Shown here: positions 22,693-25,088 of the stretch, piece after piece
How the letters are laid out: each line of letters opens with the position of its first letter
Numbering within the stretch: the stretch's first letter is position 1
Program-made: the position numbers and the translations under genes
The notes under the pieces: model-generated
Databases searched by the model: none
Told to the model about the DNA's origin: nothing
Seen by the model: the letters and a program-made list of their open reading frames with translations, nothing else
Assembly: GCA_016193385.1 (NCBI GenBank)
Contig: JACPSF010000351.1
Location: 1 to 25,088 of the forward strand
Length of the DNA: 25,088 nucleotides
Direction: 5' to 3'
Source: Deltaproteobacteria bacterium
Lineage (GTDB): Bacteria; Desulfobacterota_B; Binatia; UBA9968

Positions 22693-23661
22693 TCAGCCTC
22701 CGACAAATACCTGGCTGGTCAGATCCCCCGCATCGGGCCACGGGGCTGCGAGGGCAAACTGGACCGCTTCGTCGACGAGCTTTCGCGCCCGCGGCTCCGC
22801 TTCGGAAATCTCTTTCTCGCTCAATATGCCCTTTTCTTTGAGGGCGTTCGCGAGGCGAGCGATGGGATCCTTGGCCTTCCATTCAGAAATTTCGGATAGC
22901 TCTCGGTACTTGGCAAGATCTCCTTCATAATGTCCCCGAAGGCGGTAGGTGAGACACTCGATAAAGGTCGGGCCCTCGCCAGAGCGCGCCCGCTCGACCC
23001 CCGAGCGAACGGCTTCACGGACAGCTAGAACGTCATTGCCGTCGACTGTGGTATTGGGAATACCGTAGGTTCGGGCATGGTCTGCCAGGCGAGAAACAAG
23101 GGTATGCGCCGACAGGGGCGTGAATTCGGCATACCCGTTGTTCTCACAGACAAAAATCACCGGTAATTTCCACAGGCTTGCAATATTGAGTGACTCGTGG
23201 AAGGGGCCTACCTGTCCCGCGCCGTCGCCAAAGACAACCGCGGCAACCTGGCCTTTTCCTCTCTCCTTGCACACAAACGCCGCTCCTAGCGCGAGCGGAA
23301 TATTGCCCCCGACGACTCCCGTGGCCGTGACGAACCCAACATCCATGGCGACCACGTGCATCGATCCTCCTTTGCCGCGGCAATAACCAGTTGACCGCCC
23401 TGCCAGCTCGGCCATCAGCCGGCCGAGATCCGCACCTTTGGCAATCACGTGGGCGTGTGCTCGATGGCCTCCGAAAATATAATCGTCCCGCCGCAACAAG
23501 CTACACACCCCGACCGCCACACCTTCCTGCCCGATGCCCAAATGCAGCAAGCCTGCGACCTGGCCCCTGGAATACAGCTCCGACACCTTCTCCTCAAAGG
23601 CTCGGATGACCCACATGGTCTGAAGCAGTGACAGAAACTCCGTACGTTCCCCTTCGCCCAT
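22693..23661 (-). CDS. 2-oxoacid/acetoin dehydrogenase E1 component, alpha subunit (copy 2)
   Basis: This is a 322-residue thiamin-diphosphate subunit with the cofactor motif GDGAGQVGPFHESLN (145-159) through CENN (172-175), as well as IRAFEEKVSELYSRG, LLHLGIGQEGVAVG, YIFGGHRAHAHVIAKG and GYCRGKGGSMH. The region LTYRLRGHYEGDLAKYR matches the acetoin and pyruvate dehydrogenase type (RxxGHxxGD), which copy 1 lacks. I chose ATG 23661, with GAGG 8 bases upstream; an in-frame ATG at 23721 lies inside the TAXI gene. It is followed directly by the interrupted E1-beta. Both copies are only moderately alike, so they are not a recent duplication. Confidence 0.93.
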   Translation of the reverse strand: MGEGERTEFLSLLQTMWVIRAFEEKVSELYSRGQVAGLLHLGIGQEGVAVGVCSLLRRDDYIFGGHRAHAHVIAKGADLGRLMAELAGRSTGYCRGKGGSMHVVAMDVGFVTATGVVGGNIPLALGAAFVCKERGKGQVAAVVFGDGAGQVGPFHESLNIASLWKLPVIFVCENNGYAEFTPLSAHTLVSRLADHARTYGIPNTTVDGNDVLAVREAVRSGVERARSGEGPTFIECLTYRLRGHYEGDLAKYRELSEISEWKAKDPIARLANALKEKGILSEKEISEAEPRARKLVDEAVQFALAAPWPDAGDLTSQVFVGG

Positions 23662-23689
23662 ACCGCTGTCCTCGATCTTCCTTCCCTGC

Positions 23690-24697
23690 TTAATCCGCCA
23701 GGAGCCTGGCCTGTAAGGCATCCATCTCCTTGCTCCATACCCCCTTTTCTTTGAGGAACTTGATCGCTCCGGGATGGTAGGGGATAAAAACGTTTTGGTT
23801 CGCCATGCGATCCCGAGTCCATTCCTTCAAGCCCGGATGCATTGGGGCCAGCTCTTCGTTGCGCTCCCAGAGGGTCTTAACAATCTCGTAGGCTACATCG
23901 TCGCTCATGAACTTCGTAGCGACGAGATAAATGTCGTTCGTCATTAGATATGTGTCCTTAACCACGGCCGTGGCCGATCCCCCCGCAACAAGGGCGGGAT
24001 AGCTGCCGGGGTAAATGTCGCCCATGCGCTTTGCGGCTTCAGGGCTGGAATCCGTTGGCAGGAATCGAATACCTCCGCGAAATCGAGAGTTGGCTTCTAT
24101 GACCCGGGGACTCCCCACGGCGTCCCAGCCGGCATCGAGGCGCCCCTCAAGAAAGGCGCTCCCACCGGCAGCCAGGTCCGAGACAGGAACCTTCACGATA
24201 TCGTTGTAGCTTAGGCCCGATGATGCGAGCGTGGCGGTTGAACTCAGTCGGGCGATAGGGATGCCAGGGAAGTCCGTTGGGACTTTCTTCCCTTTGAGGT
24301 CAGAGACGCTTTTGATGTCTGAGTCAGAGCGAACGTAAAACCCAAGATATATCCTTCCTCCGGAAATGAGAATTCTGGTCCCCGTGTGAGGTCTTTTGTA
24401 GATGATAATCCCTTTGTAGGAAGTGATAGCGTCGGCGCTGGTCAGGATTCCCATGTCAGTTTCCCCGTTGTCCATCGAGGGAAGCCAGGCCGGGGGACCA
24501 GCGAAAGGTTGAACGCGCACTGTGGTCGGAGTGTAGCGGCTGATGACTGTCCCAATGCCTGTGCCAAGCGCGTTGTAAAGACCTCCAACGGCATGGGTGG
24601 CTAAAGTGGCGCTGCGCGGCATGGCGTCAAAAGACCGGACCGGGAAAAAAATGAGAACGGCCACGAGCAGAGGAATCCCCAAAATTATCCTTTTCAT
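23690..24697 (-). CDS. TAXI-family TRAP transporter solute-binding protein
   Basis: This is a 335-residue periplasmic binding protein of the TAXI type, which feeds a fused TRAP permease using an ion gradient. After the signal peptide (MKRIILGIPLLVAVLIFFP) it opens with ATHAVGGLYNALGTGIGTVI, the usual TGG-x-YYPxGGAIA region. It continues with VRVQPFAGPPAWLPSMDNGE, MGILTSADA, DLKGKKVPTDFPGIP, LEGRLDAGWDAVGSP and VAYEIVKTLWERNEEL. The ATG at 24697 has AGGAGG upstream. The permease gene precedes it and dehydrogenase genes follow, so the imported compound may be a precursor of the oxo acid used by the E1 enzymes; that link is inference. Confidence 0.92.
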   Translation of the reverse strand: MKRIILGIPLLVAVLIFFPVRSFDAMPRSATLATHAVGGLYNALGTGIGTVISRYTPTTVRVQPFAGPPAWLPSMDNGETDMGILTSADAITSYKGIIIYKRPHTGTRILISGGRIYLGFYVRSDSDIKSVSDLKGKKVPTDFPGIPIARLSSTATLASSGLSYNDIVKVPVSDLAAGGSAFLEGRLDAGWDAVGSPRVIEANSRFRGGIRFLPTDSSPEAAKRMGDIYPGSYPALVAGGSATAVVKDTYLMTNDIYLVATKFMSDDVAYEIVKTLWERNEELAPMHPGLKEWTRDRMANQNVFIPYHPGAIKFLKEKGVWSKEMDALQARLLAD

Positions 24698-24798
24698 GTT
24701 TCGCTCTCCTCCTTTGTCAGCTCTCTTAAGTCCGAAGCAGTACTTGAGCACGGACAGCGTAAGAGGGTTTCGCAACGTTGACGCCTCAACTTGCGGTC

Positions 24799-25088
24799 TC
24801 ACATCTTTTGATTGCGCCCCAGTTGGGAGAAAGCCACCGCCTCAGGAGACACTACGGGAGGTTTCCGGGCCTTCCACTCATACACAATGAGCGTAAGGCA
24901 AGCCAGTCCACCGACAATATTTATCGTCGAGCTATAAGCGATCACGCCGCCTGGCGGAATCAGAAGGCCGGTCCCGCCCAAGGCCAACAGGAGGCGCTTC
25001 AACCATCCAATCGGCCGGGTGAAATATCCAACCATGGCAACGCCAATGGCGATGGTTCCAAACACGGCAGTAGTGATGGCCAAGATAA
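24799..25088 (-). CDS. TRAP transporter fused permease (C-terminal end only)
   Basis: The last 95 or so residues of an integral membrane protein, open to the right edge of the window. It shows LAITTAVFGTIAIGVAMVGYFTR, a loop with KRLLLALGGTGLLIPPGG, then a further hydrophobic segment and a short polar tail. This is the usual ending of the DctQM-fused permeases that partner with TAXI binding proteins. The TAXI gene lies 101 bases downstream. The bulk of the gene is outside the window. Confidence 0.8.
   Translation of the reverse strand, partial: ILAITTAVFGTIAIGVAMVGYFTRPIGWLKRLLLALGGTGLLIPPGGVIAYSSTINIVGGLACLTLIVYEWKARKPPVVSPEAVAFSQLGRNQKM

Overview
The window is ordinary bacterial chromosome with densely packed genes and moderately high GC content. 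It appears to come from a Gram-negative organism, because it encodes a lipoprotein solute-binding protein, a secreted D,D-carboxypeptidase with a SPOR domain, and TRAP/TAXI transport parts. Non-ATG starts (GTG, TTG, probably one CTG) are common. The gene mix would fit an uncultured Desulfobacterota, Binatota or Methylomirabilota-like soil or groundwater bacterium; this placement is inference from gene content only. I see no phage, complete insertion sequence, CRISPR array or rRNA.

Layout. 1-5521 is mostly minus strand: the 5' end of a branched-chain-type ABC solute-binding lipoprotein, a small excisionase-like HTH protein, a D-Ala-D-Ala carboxypeptidase, a TPR protein with a small zinc-ribbon protein, and a tightly overlapping set reading holA, then a secreted phospholipase-D-like nuclease, then a membrane-anchored OB-fold protein. 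5596-8778 is plus strand: an MFS transporter, a fumarylacetoacetate-hydrolase-family enzyme with a clear sigma70-type promoter, and a MEMO1/AmmeMemoRadiSam B protein. 8905-10758 is a thiamin thiazole unit: a TPP riboswitch with a terminator-like platform, then thiS-thiG-thiE, followed by a small membrane protein and a tRNA-Thr(CGT) that begins on the base after its stop codon. A flavin nitronate-monooxygenase-like gene follows.

12569-17769 holds a minus-strand Clp1/Grc3-like polynucleotide kinase diverging from a plus-strand glycolate (2-hydroxyacid) oxidase operon in the order glcD-glcF-glcE. A small CxxC protein and a gene-poor gap follow. From 25088 down to 18505 everything is on the minus strand and reads as one transport and catabolic unit: the C-terminal end of a fused TRAP permease, a TAXI solute-binding protein, E1-alpha, E1-beta (interrupted by an in-frame TGA), a second E1-alpha, a second E1-beta, and one E2 acyltransferase. 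No E3 lies inside the window.

The points most worth a second look are the TGA at codon 14 of an otherwise well-preserved E1-beta beside a complete second E1 pair, the Clp1/Grc3-type kinase in a bacterium, three intergenic arrays with 7-base periodicity but unrelated sequences, a perfect 22-bp inverted repeat just after the tRNA, and the secreted nuclease/OB-fold pair coupled to holA. No wholly new system is demonstrated.
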